Assembly (NCBI RefSeq): GCF_019668505.1
Contig: NZ_AP024371.1
Span: 558,001-622,000 of the forward strand
DNA length: 64,000 nucleotides
DNA from: Borrelia miyamotoi
GTDB lineage: Bacteria; Spirochaetota; Spirochaetia; Borreliales; Borreliaceae
Direction of reading: 5' to 3'
A program made the translations under genes and the position numbers. Within the stretch, counting starts at the first letter, position 1. The number at the start of each line of letters is the position of its first letter. Below are positions 1-7,961 of this stretch, piece by piece. The notes under the pieces were generated by a model that was not told where the DNA came from, searched no databases, and saw only the letters and a list, made by a program, of their open reading frames with translations.

Positions 1-389
1 AATTGGATAATCCTTTACAGATAGGGATTGCAATTCTTGAGTCTTCTTATTTTGCCTTCTACAATAGAATACTTCAGCTTAAATCCGTGAAAAAGGATAT
101 CTTGGACATTTTTGTGAGTGGTTCTAATTCTGATAATTTGTTTTTAAACGAGTTAAAATCTAATATTATTGGTAGAGATTTAAAGGTTTTTGAATTTAAA
201 CATTCCGAGATTATTGGTAATGCAGTCTTGGCTTTCTATTATTTAAGAGAGTTTGATAGCTTGAAAAAGGCATTTGAAAAGATTGCTAAATTTAAACAGG
301 TTATATATTTTAATGCTAGTGTTCATAATATTTATTTAGAGAAATATAATAAATATGTCTCTAATTTTAATTTATTTGTTGATAGTTAA
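1..389 (+). CDS. xylB: Xylulokinase / FGGY-family carbohydrate kinase, C-terminal fragment
   Basis: This is the 3' end of a gene that starts outside the window; the reading frame is open from base 3. The visible 128 residues look like the second (FGGY_C) domain of sugar kinases. SGSNSDNLFLNELKSNIIG resembles the family's Gly-rich 'GGGAxSxLW' segment, followed by an 'EIIGNAVLAFYYL' helix like the usual 'EAxALGAALLA'. Such kinases phosphorylate a pentose or related polyol with ATP in the cytoplasm. Xylulokinase is chosen because of the known neighbourhood in Borrelia; the fragment alone only supports the FGGY family. The last 18 bases overlap the convergent SPOR-domain gene. The TTG at base 3 is an internal codon, not a start. 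Confidence 0.7.
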   Translation, partial: LDNPLQIGIAILESSYFAFYNRILQLKSVKKDILDIFVSGSNSDNLFLNELKSNIIGRDLKVFEFKHSEIIGNAVLAFYYLREFDSLKKAFEKIAKFKQVIYFNASVHNIYLEKYNKYVSNFNLFVDS

Positions 390-1082
390 TATATAAGCGT
401 CTTTAAACTCATTTAAGCCTAATATTTTTTTGAGCTCTAGTTTTGCTTCTGATATGGTTTTGTAAGGTCCAGATCTGATCCTATATATATCTTTATCATT
501 TACTGTTGCCGAGTGAATTCTTGCATTTATTTTATATTTCATTAATTCTTGAATATTGTTATCAGCAGAAATAGGATCTGAGAGTGATGCAAATTGTATG
601 TAGTATTCTTTTTGGGGGTCATATTTATTATCTTTATTTTTAAACTTATTATAGTTTTGTTCTTTTTTGATTTCTTTGTTTGTCTTTGTAATAATTTTTG
701 TTTGGGGTATTTTTTCTTTTGCGTACGTTTTTTTAGTCTCTTGTTGATTTATTATTTGTGGTTTTTGTTTGTTAATAATTTTTTTATTATTGCTATTTAT
801 ACTGTTACTTAAACTTTTGTCTTGTTTGCTATCTTGTGTGAGGTCAATTATGATTTCGTTTGGCTTGTCGGCTATTGATAAAGTTTCTTCAGGGTTTTCG
901 TTTTCTATAACTTTTTCATCTTTTACTTCTTGTAAAATAATATTTTTACTTGCGATATTAGAGGCTAGGTTTTTATTTGGGAAGAAAATAATTATTCCAA
1001 GAAATATAATTGTGCAAACAGCTACAATTGAAGTTAATGCTACTAAAAATCCTTTGCTATTATTTTCATTAAAATCTTGCAC
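372..1082 (-). CDS. Membrane-anchored SPOR-domain protein
   Basis: A 236-residue protein with a short cytoplasmic N-terminus and one hydrophobic segment at about residues 12-34. A Lys/Asn-rich linker of roughly 120 residues follows, then a C-terminal SPOR domain at about 158-236 that begins 'YYIQFASLSDP' and contains 'YRIRSGPYKT'. SPOR domains bind denuded glycan strands of peptidoglycan, often at the septum, so a periplasmic cell-wall or division role is likely. It is the last gene of a minus-strand run; its start codon abuts the coaE stop (shared base 1082), which indicates translational coupling. The linker has low-complexity composition typical of a periplasmic spacer. Specific partner unknown. 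Confidence 0.75.
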   Translation of the reverse strand: MQDFNENNSKGFLVALTSIVAVCTIIFLGIIIFFPNKNLASNIASKNIILQEVKDEKVIENENPEETLSIADKPNEIIIDLTQDSKQDKSLSNSINSNNKKIINKQKPQIINQQETKKTYAKEKIPQTKIITKTNKEIKKEQNYNKFKNKDNKYDPQKEYYIQFASLSDPISADNNIQELMKYKINARIHSATVNDKDIYRIRSGPYKTISEAKLELKKILGLNEFKDAYILTINK

Positions 1083-1678
1083 TATATTACCCCTTTCATC
1101 TTTATTCTAATCTCTTTTTTTAAACACTCATAGCTCTTATTGTTAATTATATTTATTATTTTTGAGTTTAGAATATTTTTTTTTAAAAAAATATCTTCTT
1201 GCCACTTAAGCACATTTATAATTAGATTTTCGTCAATGTTGCGGTTTAATTTTATCCTTTTTTTTATTATCTCATCATTTGCTTTTATTATAAATATGTA
1301 CCCGCAGAACTTTGCAAGATTTAATTTAAAAAGTAGTGCTGCATTAATTATAATTTTATGAGGCGTGCTTTTTAATATGGTTTGTTCTACTTCTTTATAT
1401 ATAATAGGGTGTGTTATTGCTTCTAATTTTTCTAATTTTTCCTTATCTTTAAATACAATATTACGAAGTTTTGCTCTTTCGATTTCATTTTGATTATTTA
1501 ATATTTCTGTACCAAATGTTTTGACTATTTTGTCTTGTTTGAATTTTAAGGCTATGTGTCCAATTTTATCTACATTTATTTCTTGAAAATTATATTCGCT
1601 TCTAATGATTTTTGAAACAGTATCTTTGCCTGTTGATATTTTGCCAGTTATGCCAATTATTGATGTATTTCTCCCCAT
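1082..1678 (-). CDS. coaE: Dephospho-CoA kinase
   Basis: CoaE catalyses the last step of coenzyme A synthesis, ATP-dependent phosphorylation of the 3'-OH of dephospho-CoA. The 198-residue protein has the Walker A loop GKISTGKD at residues 12-19 directly after 'IIGITG'. It also has the family's 'VDKIGHIAL' segment (usually D-x-D/H) and a 'THPII' element followed by 'NAALLFKLNL', matching the conserved 'vPLLfE' region. Length fits the family (about 200). The first 22 bases overlap the end of polA, and the stop overlaps the SPOR gene's start, so it is in the middle of a coupled operon. Confidence 0.85.
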   Translation of the reverse strand: MGRNTSIIGITGKISTGKDTVSKIIRSEYNFQEINVDKIGHIALKFKQDKIVKTFGTEILNNQNEIERAKLRNIVFKDKEKLEKLEAITHPIIYKEVEQTILKSTPHKIIINAALLFKLNLAKFCGYIFIIKANDEIIKKRIKLNRNIDENLIINVLKWQEDIFLKKNILNSKIINIINNKSYECLKKEIRIKMKGVI

Positions 1679-4428
1679 GATTTTCCAGTCTCAATATTTG
1701 CTTTTAGAGGAAGTTTTAAAGGATAGGCATTTTCCATTATCTCTTTGATTATTTTTTTTACTTCTTCACATTCTTGCTCTGGAGATTCAATTAACATTTC
1801 ATCGTGTACTTGTAAGAGTATTTTTGACTTAAGGTTTTTACTTTTGAATTCGTTATATACTTTTATCATTGCGATTTTCATTATATCAGAGGCACTTCCT
1901 TGGATTATACTGTTTATTGCCATTCTTTCAGCATCTGAGCGTTCTGAGCAATTCTGGCTATTAATTTCTTTTATATATCGTCTTCTCTTTAAAAGAGTTT
2001 CACTGTATCCATTTTTTCTTACAAAATCTATTTGTTTTGTTATAAAAGTTTTTGTTTTGGAATAAAGATTAAAGTATGAATCGATGAACTTTTGTGCTTC
2101 TTCTCTTTTAATTGATAGTTCTTGTGAGAGCCTATAAGCTGACATTTTATAAATTATTCCGAAATTGATTGATTTTGCTATTCTTCTCATAGAAGATGTT
2201 ACTTTGTCTTCGTTTACTTTAAAAAGTTGAGATGCTGTTTTTTTATGAATGTCTTTTTTATTTTCAAATGCTTCAATGAGTGCTTCATCTTCTGAGAGAT
2301 GTGCTAATATGACAAGTTCAATTTGTGAATAGTCAGCTGAAATAAAAACATTACCTTTCCCGGGTTTGAAAGCTTTTCTTATTTTACGTCCTTTTTCGTC
2401 TTTAATTGGAATATTTTGTAAATTAGGCTTGGTACTTGAAATGCGTCCTGTTGCTGTTTTTGTTTGTATAAAGTTTGTATGTATTTTGTTTGTTTTTTTG
2501 TTTATAAATTTTATTAAATTGTCTGTATATGTGCTTTTTAGTTTTACGAGGTGTCTATGTTGTATGATTTTTTCTATAGATTCATGTTGATCTTTTATTC
2601 CTTCTAATACTTTAATGTTCGTTGAATTTTTCTTTACATTTTTAGGTATTGTCAGATTTAATTCTTTGAATAAAACTGTATATAGCTGTTTGGTTGAATT
2701 TAGATTAAATTTAATGCCTATACTTTTTATTACATCATTCTCAATTAATTTTAATTCTTTATCAAGTTCATGACCATATTGTCTTAAATAATCTTTGTCA
2801 AGATAAATTCCATTTTCTTCCATTTCTGTAATGACATTGCTAAATGGCATTTCTATATCCATCATTAGGCTTTCTAAATTTTCTTCTTTGAGTTTTTTTG
2901 TAAAAAGTGTAAATAGCCTAAAAGTAATGTCGGCATCCTCAGAAGCGTAATTTGAAACTATATCAAGTGGTATATCTTTCAAAGTGCCTTTTTGTACTAC
3001 TATGTCTTCGTACCTGATATTTTTATGCATTAAATATTTTTCTGCCAGAAAATCAAGAGATGTTTTTGTATTTGGGTTGATGATATATGCTGCTATTATT
3101 GTATCAAAATAGGGAGGAATTATATTAAATCCATGTTTTTTAAGTATTTTGTAATCAAATTTGTAGTTTTGACCAATTAATTTAGGTTTTGTTTTAAAAA
3201 ATTCATTGAATTTTTGTATTATATATTCTTTTTCAATATATTTTTTTTCTTTAGTTTCTATGGGAATATAATAACTTTCAAGTTCTTTAAATGAAACTGA
3301 AATTCCTATTATTTGTGCTTCATGGACGTTAAGAGAAGTTGTTTCTGTGTCTATTGCCACATAACTTGTACTTTTTAGTTTTTCTATTAGTGTGTCAAGT
3401 TGTTCTTTTGTTAGTATTGTTTCATATTGGATATTTTCTTCTTGTATTGTCTTAAGAGTATTTGGTGGATATGATGTTTTTTTTAAAACTTCTGTGTCTA
3501 TTTGATTTAGCTTTGTTGTATTTGTTTCAATGATTGATCTTTGTGTTTGACTTATTATAATATTTCTTTTTCTTAATATATCTTTGTAAGATTTGATTAG
3601 GGTTGTTGCAGAGTATTCTTCAAGTAATGAAATAATATCTTCTTTAAGGTTCTCCAGTTTAAATTTTTCAAGTGCTGGCAATTCAAGATCTTCTACAAGA
3701 CTGATAAGTTCATAACTTAAAAAGGCATTTTTTTTCTCTTTTAATAGGATTTCTTTGTATCTATTATTGATAGAATCTAAATTTTCATATATTCCATTTA
3801 ATGTTTGAAATTCATTTAATAGCTTAACGGCGCCTTTTTTTCCTATGCCTTTAATACCTGGTATATTATCTGATCTATCTCCAACGATGGACAGGTAACT
3901 TTTGATTTGCGATTTATCTATTCCAAATTTTTTCATTACGTAATTATTATCCATTTCGATAAAACTACTATTCTCAATTTTGAATATTTTTGTTTGGCTT
4001 GACATAAGTTGTAATAGATCTTTATCCGGGGAGATGATATAAGTTAAGTAATTGTTACTTTCCGCTTTTTTTGAAAAGCTAGCTATAAGATCATCAGCTT
4101 CATATCCTTTTATCTCAAACATTGGAATGTTTGCTCTTAGCAGAGCTTCTTTTATCCAATAGATTTGGGGAATTAAATTATCTGGAGGGGCGTCTCTTGT
4201 TGCTTTATAGCTTGGGTATTTTTGTTGTCTAAATGTTTGTGTTTCTGAATCAAAAGTTACAATTAAACTTTCTGGATTTTTATCTTTTATTATGAAAAAA
4301 AGAGTTTTGAAAAATCCAATAAATGCATTAACATTTTCTCCTTTACTATTTATTAAAGGGTTGTCTTTCATCACATGATAGTTTCTAAATATTATATTTA
4401 AAGCATCGATTAGATAAATTTCTTTCAT
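1657..4428 (-). CDS. polA: DNA polymerase I
   Basis: A full-length Pol I of 923 residues for Okazaki-fragment processing and repair synthesis. The N-terminal 5'-3' exonuclease/flap domain begins 'MKEIYLIDALNIIFRNYH' and includes 'GYEADDLIASF'. The 3'-5' proofreading domain is intact: Exo I 'YVAIDTETTSLN' near residue 355, Exo II 'IGQNYKFDYKIL', and Exo III 'YASEDADITFRL'. The polymerase domain has motif A 'SADYSQIEL' near 697, motif B 'RRIAKSINFG' near 750 and motif C 'QVHDEML' near 875. It overlaps the upstream small gene by 4 bases (ATGA) and coaE by 22 bases. The placement in one transcript with cheY and fliS is typical of this genus and not functionally obvious. Confidence 0.97.
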   Translation of the reverse strand: MKEIYLIDALNIIFRNYHVMKDNPLINSKGENVNAFIGFFKTLFFIIKDKNPESLIVTFDSETQTFRQQKYPSYKATRDAPPDNLIPQIYWIKEALLRANIPMFEIKGYEADDLIASFSKKAESNNYLTYIISPDKDLLQLMSSQTKIFKIENSSFIEMDNNYVMKKFGIDKSQIKSYLSIVGDRSDNIPGIKGIGKKGAVKLLNEFQTLNGIYENLDSINNRYKEILLKEKKNAFLSYELISLVEDLELPALEKFKLENLKEDIISLLEEYSATTLIKSYKDILRKRNIIISQTQRSIIETNTTKLNQIDTEVLKKTSYPPNTLKTIQEENIQYETILTKEQLDTLIEKLKSTSYVAIDTETTSLNVHEAQIIGISVSFKELESYYIPIETKEKKYIEKEYIIQKFNEFFKTKPKLIGQNYKFDYKILKKHGFNIIPPYFDTIIAAYIINPNTKTSLDFLAEKYLMHKNIRYEDIVVQKGTLKDIPLDIVSNYASEDADITFRLFTLFTKKLKEENLESLMMDIEMPFSNVITEMEENGIYLDKDYLRQYGHELDKELKLIENDVIKSIGIKFNLNSTKQLYTVLFKELNLTIPKNVKKNSTNIKVLEGIKDQHESIEKIIQHRHLVKLKSTYTDNLIKFINKKTNKIHTNFIQTKTATGRISSTKPNLQNIPIKDEKGRKIRKAFKPGKGNVFISADYSQIELVILAHLSEDEALIEAFENKKDIHKKTASQLFKVNEDKVTSSMRRIAKSINFGIIYKMSAYRLSQELSIKREEAQKFIDSYFNLYSKTKTFITKQIDFVRKNGYSETLLKRRRYIKEINSQNCSERSDAERMAINSIIQGSASDIMKIAMIKVYNEFKSKNLKSKILLQVHDEMLIESPEQECEEVKKIIKEIMENAYPLKLPLKANIETGKSWGEIHQ

Positions 4429-4820
4429 ATTTTGACATCTACTGAAATTGAGTTATTGTAACTGAAAAGATTTTTAGGAAATTGTATTTTTGGAATCGTT
4501 GTCTTTTGATCAAATAACTCCTTTAAAACTTTGCATGTATTTTGGTATTGAATGCATATTTTTTCTTTTAATAAGTTAGTTTCTGTAATTAATTTTTCAA
4601 TTTCTTCTTGTATTTGATTTTGTCCTTTGATCCATGAATTTATAGTTATATAATAATTATTGATTGAGTTTACGATTAGAGCTTTTCTAGGATTTGTAAT
4701 GTTTAATATGTTTACCTCTTTTTTGATTTCTTGATTTTCAAGTTCCAAAATGGTTTTTAGCTCTTTTAGTTCAAGTATTAGATCTTTTAAATATATTTTT
4801 AATATTTCGTTAACTGACAA
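4425..4820 (-). CDS. Small helical protein, probable FlgN/FliT-like flagellar export chaperone
   Basis: A 131-residue, almost entirely helical, charged protein. Residues 10-60 show the pattern seen in FlgN-type chaperones: a leucine-rich helix with 'ILELENQEIKKEVNIL', then 'NPRKALIVNSINN' where FlgN proteins have a Lys-rich turn before a second helix. It lies directly downstream of fliS, overlapping it by 11 bases, and overlaps the polA start by 4 bases. Adjacency to the flagellin chaperone gene supports a role guarding hook-filament junction or cap proteins before export. The family call is inference from pattern and context; no catalytic motif is visible. It could also be an unrelated coiled-coil protein. 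Confidence 0.5.
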   Translation of the reverse strand: MSVNEILKIYLKDLILELKELKTILELENQEIKKEVNILNITNPRKALIVNSINNYYITINSWIKGQNQIQEEIEKLITETNLLKEKICIQYQNTCKVLKELFDQKTTIPKIQFPKNLFSYNNSISVDVKI

Positions 4821-5232
4821 TATTAATTCCTAATTTTTTGTTAGTAGTATTATTATTATCTTTTTTAAGTAGTATTTTCCAAGCTGTGTGCAACTTTTTG
4901 AGGTGCTTTAAAACTTCTTGAATATTATCCCTATTCTTTTCCAATATAACACTTTCGAGTGCTTTGTTTAAAGAGGAATATATTGATAATAAATTATTTG
5001 CAATATCTCCACCATCTGCAAAATTTAATGTAGACATTAGTTCAATAATTATATCTTGTGCATGATAAACTTTTGCATCAGCTTTTGTTTTACTTATTAA
5101 GTCTTTGCTTTTATAAAATTCTTTAGCCACTTCTAGATCTTGTATTGCTTTTTCATAAAGCATTACCAATACTGATATAGGATTTGATGTATTGATTTGT
5201 GTTTTTTTATATATGTGTTCTTTTGATATCAA
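4810..5232 (-). CDS. fliS: Flagellar export chaperone FliS
   Basis: FliS binds the C-terminus of flagellin in the cytoplasm to prevent premature polymerisation and delivers it to the export gate. The 140-residue sequence follows the family closely: an N-terminal 'YKKTQINTSNPISVLVMLYE' segment (family: Y-x-x-x-x-I-x-T-x-S-P-x-x-L-x-x-x-L-Y), a middle helix 'HAQDIIIELMSTLNFADGG', then 'NNLLSIYSSLNKAL', and a C-terminal 'LKKLHTAWKILL' helix. It is preceded at 10 bases by cheY and followed by the FlgN-like gene. Here the substrates would be the periplasmic flagellar filament proteins. Confidence 0.88.
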   Translation of the reverse strand: MISKEHIYKKTQINTSNPISVLVMLYEKAIQDLEVAKEFYKSKDLISKTKADAKVYHAQDIIIELMSTLNFADGGDIANNLLSIYSSLNKALESVILEKNRDNIQEVLKHLKKLHTAWKILLKKDNNNTTNKKLGINIVS

Positions 5233-5242
5233 TAATTTTCTC

Positions 5243-5623
5243 CTAGTTAAGTTTTTTTATTTGCTCTGCTATTTGATCTTCTTTGAAAGGTTTTGTAATA
5301 TACCCTTTTGCTCCAAGTTCCAAAGCTTTTGTAATTAGTTCTTGTTTCCCTAGTGCTGTAACCATTAATACATTCATTTTTTTTGCAAGTTTATTGTTAA
5401 CTTCATTCATTTTTTCAAGAGCTGTAATACCATCCATACCCATCATTGTTATATCAAGAGTTATCAGGTGAATTTCTTCCTGTTTTTCAAATTCTTTAAT
5501 GGCTTGTATTCCATCTTTTGATTCAAAAAATTCGTTAAATCCTAATTTTTTTAATATCTTGATTAGATTTTTTCTCATAAAAATAGAATCATCAACTACC
5601 AATGCCTTTTTATTTGTATTCAA
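5243..5623 (-). CDS. cheY1: CheY-type response regulator (first of two in the window)
   Basis: A single-domain receiver of 126 residues. All key residues are visible: the acidic pair D11-D12 in 'VVDDS', phospho-acceptor D57 in 'ITLDITMMGMDG', the switch Thr T89 in 'MVTALGK' and the conserved K111 in 'YITKPF'. Such proteins receive phosphate from CheA and bind the flagellar switch. It heads the minus-strand run cheY-fliS-FlgN-like-polA-coaE-SPOR and is preceded by an extended -10 element. The symbol follows Borrelia usage by position. The window's other cheY (28200-28574) is in a chemotaxis operon. Confidence 0.88.
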   Translation of the reverse strand: MNTNKKALVVDDSIFMRKNLIKILKKLGFNEFFESKDGIQAIKEFEKQEEIHLITLDITMMGMDGITALEKMNEVNNKLAKKMNVLMVTALGKQELITKALELGAKGYITKPFKEDQIAEQIKKLN

Positions 5624-5949
5624 ATCTTACCCCTTGTTTAATTATAACATAGCATAATTTCTTAATAGTATATTAAAACTCATTAATATCAATAACTATT
5701 TGTAATATATAATAGTCTACTTTGTTATTGTACTTCAGATTTTAATATTAATGAATTTGTTACTCAAGGATTTGATTTAAAAGATTCATATTTTTATTGG
5801 CAATTTATGGACTTTTTTTGCGAAAGTTTATGACGTTGCTGAAATTTGTGCTTTTATTTTCACTACTTAACTATAATATTTATTATTGTTATTTACATTA
5901 TTTTGTTAAAATATATTGTGAATTCTTAATTAGGTTCGATGTCATATTT
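5624..5949. other. Divergent intergenic region between cheY and ligA
   Basis: These 326 bases separate two divergent genes. The left part has the cheY promoter. The right part is AT-rich and stays open in the ligA frame for about 51 codons upstream of the chosen ligA start. The encoded residues there are hydrophobic and do not resemble any DNA ligase N-terminus, so I treat it as untranslated. No RNA gene or convincing hairpin seen. Confidence 0.5.
5641..5649 (-). promoter_or_regulatory. Extended -10 promoter for the cheY-fliS-polA operon
   Basis: On the minus strand the sequence TGTTATAAT (TG-N-TATAAT, a perfect extended -10) is 18 to 26 bases upstream of the cheY start, and an AAGGGG ribosome-binding site lies between. 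No good -35 hexamer is seen, as expected for an extended -10 promoter. Start site not measured. Confidence 0.5.
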
Positions 5950-7959
5950 ATGGTCAAAGATATAGAAGATGAAATTTTAAGCTTGAGAAATGTTATCAAA
6001 AAATGGAACAAAGAGTATTATGTTGATTTTTCTCCTAGTGTGAATGATTTGATTTATGATAAAGCTCTTTTACGACTTCAGGATTTAGAAAATAAATATC
6101 CTGAATATAAAACATTAGATTCTCCCACTCTGAGATTTGGTAGCGATCTTTTAAATAGTTTTGAAGAAGTAGAACATTCTTTTCCTGTATTAAGTTTGGA
6201 TAAGGCTTATGATATTAAAGCGTTATTATTGTGGATTAAAAAAATACAGCTAGATAGCTCTAGATTAGGGTTTTGTAATGTTATTTCAGTTGAGCCCAAA
6301 ATTGATGGATGCTCAATTGTTCTTTATTATAAGGATGGTATACTTCAAAGAGCCTTGACTAGGGGAGATGGAAGGGTTGGGAATGATGTTACTGAGAATG
6401 TTAGAACAATTAAGAATGTTCCTTTGCGTATTGATCAAAAAGTTGAATTGGCTTTGCGGGGTGAAATTTATATTACTAAAGAAAATTTTTTGAAAATAAA
6501 TCAAATGTTAAAAAATCCTTATGTTAATGCTAGAAATTTAGCCTCAGGTGTACTGAGGAGGATAAATAGTAAGGAAGTTGCTAATTTTCCTTTAGATATT
6601 TTTGTTTATGATATTTTATATTCTCAATTAAAATTTAGTATGAGTAGTCATTGTGCTTTTAACAAGCTTAAGAAATTTGGATTTAAAGTTAATCCTTGCT
6701 GTACATTTAGCGGTAAAAATTTGGAAGAAGATATTATTAGCCATGTAAAAAAGATAGAAAGGCAAAGAGATTCTTTTGAATATGAAATTGATGGTGTTGT
6801 GCTGAAAGTTGATAGCTTTCCTTTAAGGAAGATTTTAGGATCTACTTCTCATCATCCAAAGTGGTCAATAGCTTATAAATTTGAATCTTTTATAGGTTTG
6901 AGTAGGGTTGTTGATATAGTTGTTCAGGTTGGTCGCAGTGGAAAGATTACTCCTGTTGTACATGTAGAGAAAGTTTTTGTTGCTGGAGCTTTTATTACTA
7001 ATGCAAGTTTGCATAATCAAGATTATATAGATTCTATTGGTTTAAATATTGGAGATGTTGTTGCGATCTCAAGACGTGGAGATGTTATTCCTGCTGTTGA
7101 ATTGGTGGTAGAAAAGCTTGCGGTTGGTAATTTTAAAATTCCTAATGATTGTCCTTCATGTAAAATGACTTTAGTAAAAGAAGGAGCACATCTTTTTTGT
7201 ATGAATAGATTTTGTTCTTGCAGAAAAATTGAGCAAATAAAATATTTTTGTAGTAAGAAGTGCATGAATATTATAGGACTTTCGGAGAAAACAATTGAGT
7301 TTCTTTTTAAAATGAATTTTATATCTTCAGAAATCGATCTTTACACTTTTGATTTTGATAGACTTATTAATCTGAGAGGTTTTAATCTTAAAAGAGTCAG
7401 TAATTTAAAACGTTCGATTGAAGATAGTAAAGGTAGAGCATTTAGAAAGTTGCTTCTTAGTGCGGGAATTAAAGAACTTGGAGCAAATACAGTATTATTA
7501 TTGATTGGTAGCAATTTAAACTCATTTGATATAATTAGTACTCTTTGCAAAAACAAAGAGTATGCTCTTTCAAAACTTTTAAGGATTAAGGGAATTGGGG
7601 AAAATATAGCTTTAAGCATTATTGAAGCATTTAATGATAAGAATATTCTTGCTAAGTTCAATTTTTTTAAAGAATTAGGATTTGCTATGGAAGAGGATAA
7701 TGCTCATTATTCTTTAGATACTTCTTTTTTATTTGGTAAAAAATTTTGCATTACAGGTTCTTTTAAGGGTTTTCACAGGGATGTTCTTGTTGAAAAAATT
7801 ACTAGGAAAGGTGCTACTTTTAAAAGTTCAGTTACTAAGAGTTTAGATTTTTTGCTTGTTGGAGATAATCCTGGATTAAAAGTGAATAAAGCCAGTGATT
7901 TGGGCATTAAAATTTTTGGTCTTTCTGATATTAGAGGTTTCATAGACTTGGATGATTGA
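5950..7959 (+). CDS. ligA: NAD-dependent DNA ligase
   Basis: LigA seals nicks using NAD+. I start at the ATG at 5950 (669 residues) because the next residues match the family's first helix with 'EYYVDFSPSVNDLIYD'; upstream in-frame codons do not. Visible elements are the adenylated lysine K117 in 'EPKIDGCSI', the nucleotidyltransferase motif 'RGDGRVGNDVTENV', and 'NARNLASGVLRR'. Next are the OB-fold with 'KWSIAYKFES', a four-Cys zinc finger (CPSC then CMNRFC), helix-hairpin-helix repeats with 'LLRIKGIGENIA', and a C-terminal BRCT domain from about residue 595 ('KFCITGSFKGF'). It converges on the repeat-protein gene, with 2 bases between stops. Confidence 0.96.
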   Translation: MVKDIEDEILSLRNVIKKWNKEYYVDFSPSVNDLIYDKALLRLQDLENKYPEYKTLDSPTLRFGSDLLNSFEEVEHSFPVLSLDKAYDIKALLLWIKKIQLDSSRLGFCNVISVEPKIDGCSIVLYYKDGILQRALTRGDGRVGNDVTENVRTIKNVPLRIDQKVELALRGEIYITKENFLKINQMLKNPYVNARNLASGVLRRINSKEVANFPLDIFVYDILYSQLKFSMSSHCAFNKLKKFGFKVNPCCTFSGKNLEEDIISHVKKIERQRDSFEYEIDGVVLKVDSFPLRKILGSTSHHPKWSIAYKFESFIGLSRVVDIVVQVGRSGKITPVVHVEKVFVAGAFITNASLHNQDYIDSIGLNIGDVVAISRRGDVIPAVELVVEKLAVGNFKIPNDCPSCKMTLVKEGAHLFCMNRFCSCRKIEQIKYFCSKKCMNIIGLSEKTIEFLFKMNFISSEIDLYTFDFDRLINLRGFNLKRVSNLKRSIEDSKGRAFRKLLLSAGIKELGANTVLLLIGSNLNSFDIISTLCKNKEYALSKLLRIKGIGENIALSIIEAFNDKNILAKFNFFKELGFAMEEDNAHYSLDTSFLFGKKFCITGSFKGFHRDVLVEKITRKGATFKSSVTKSLDFLLVGDNPGLKVNKASDLGIKIFGLSDIRGFIDLDD

Positions 7960-7961
7960 AT

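Noticed and set aside
5797-5949. N-terminal extension of LigA by 51 residues
   Set aside because: The extra residues are hydrophobic and unlike any ligase N-terminus. Length and the first helix fit the start at 5950.
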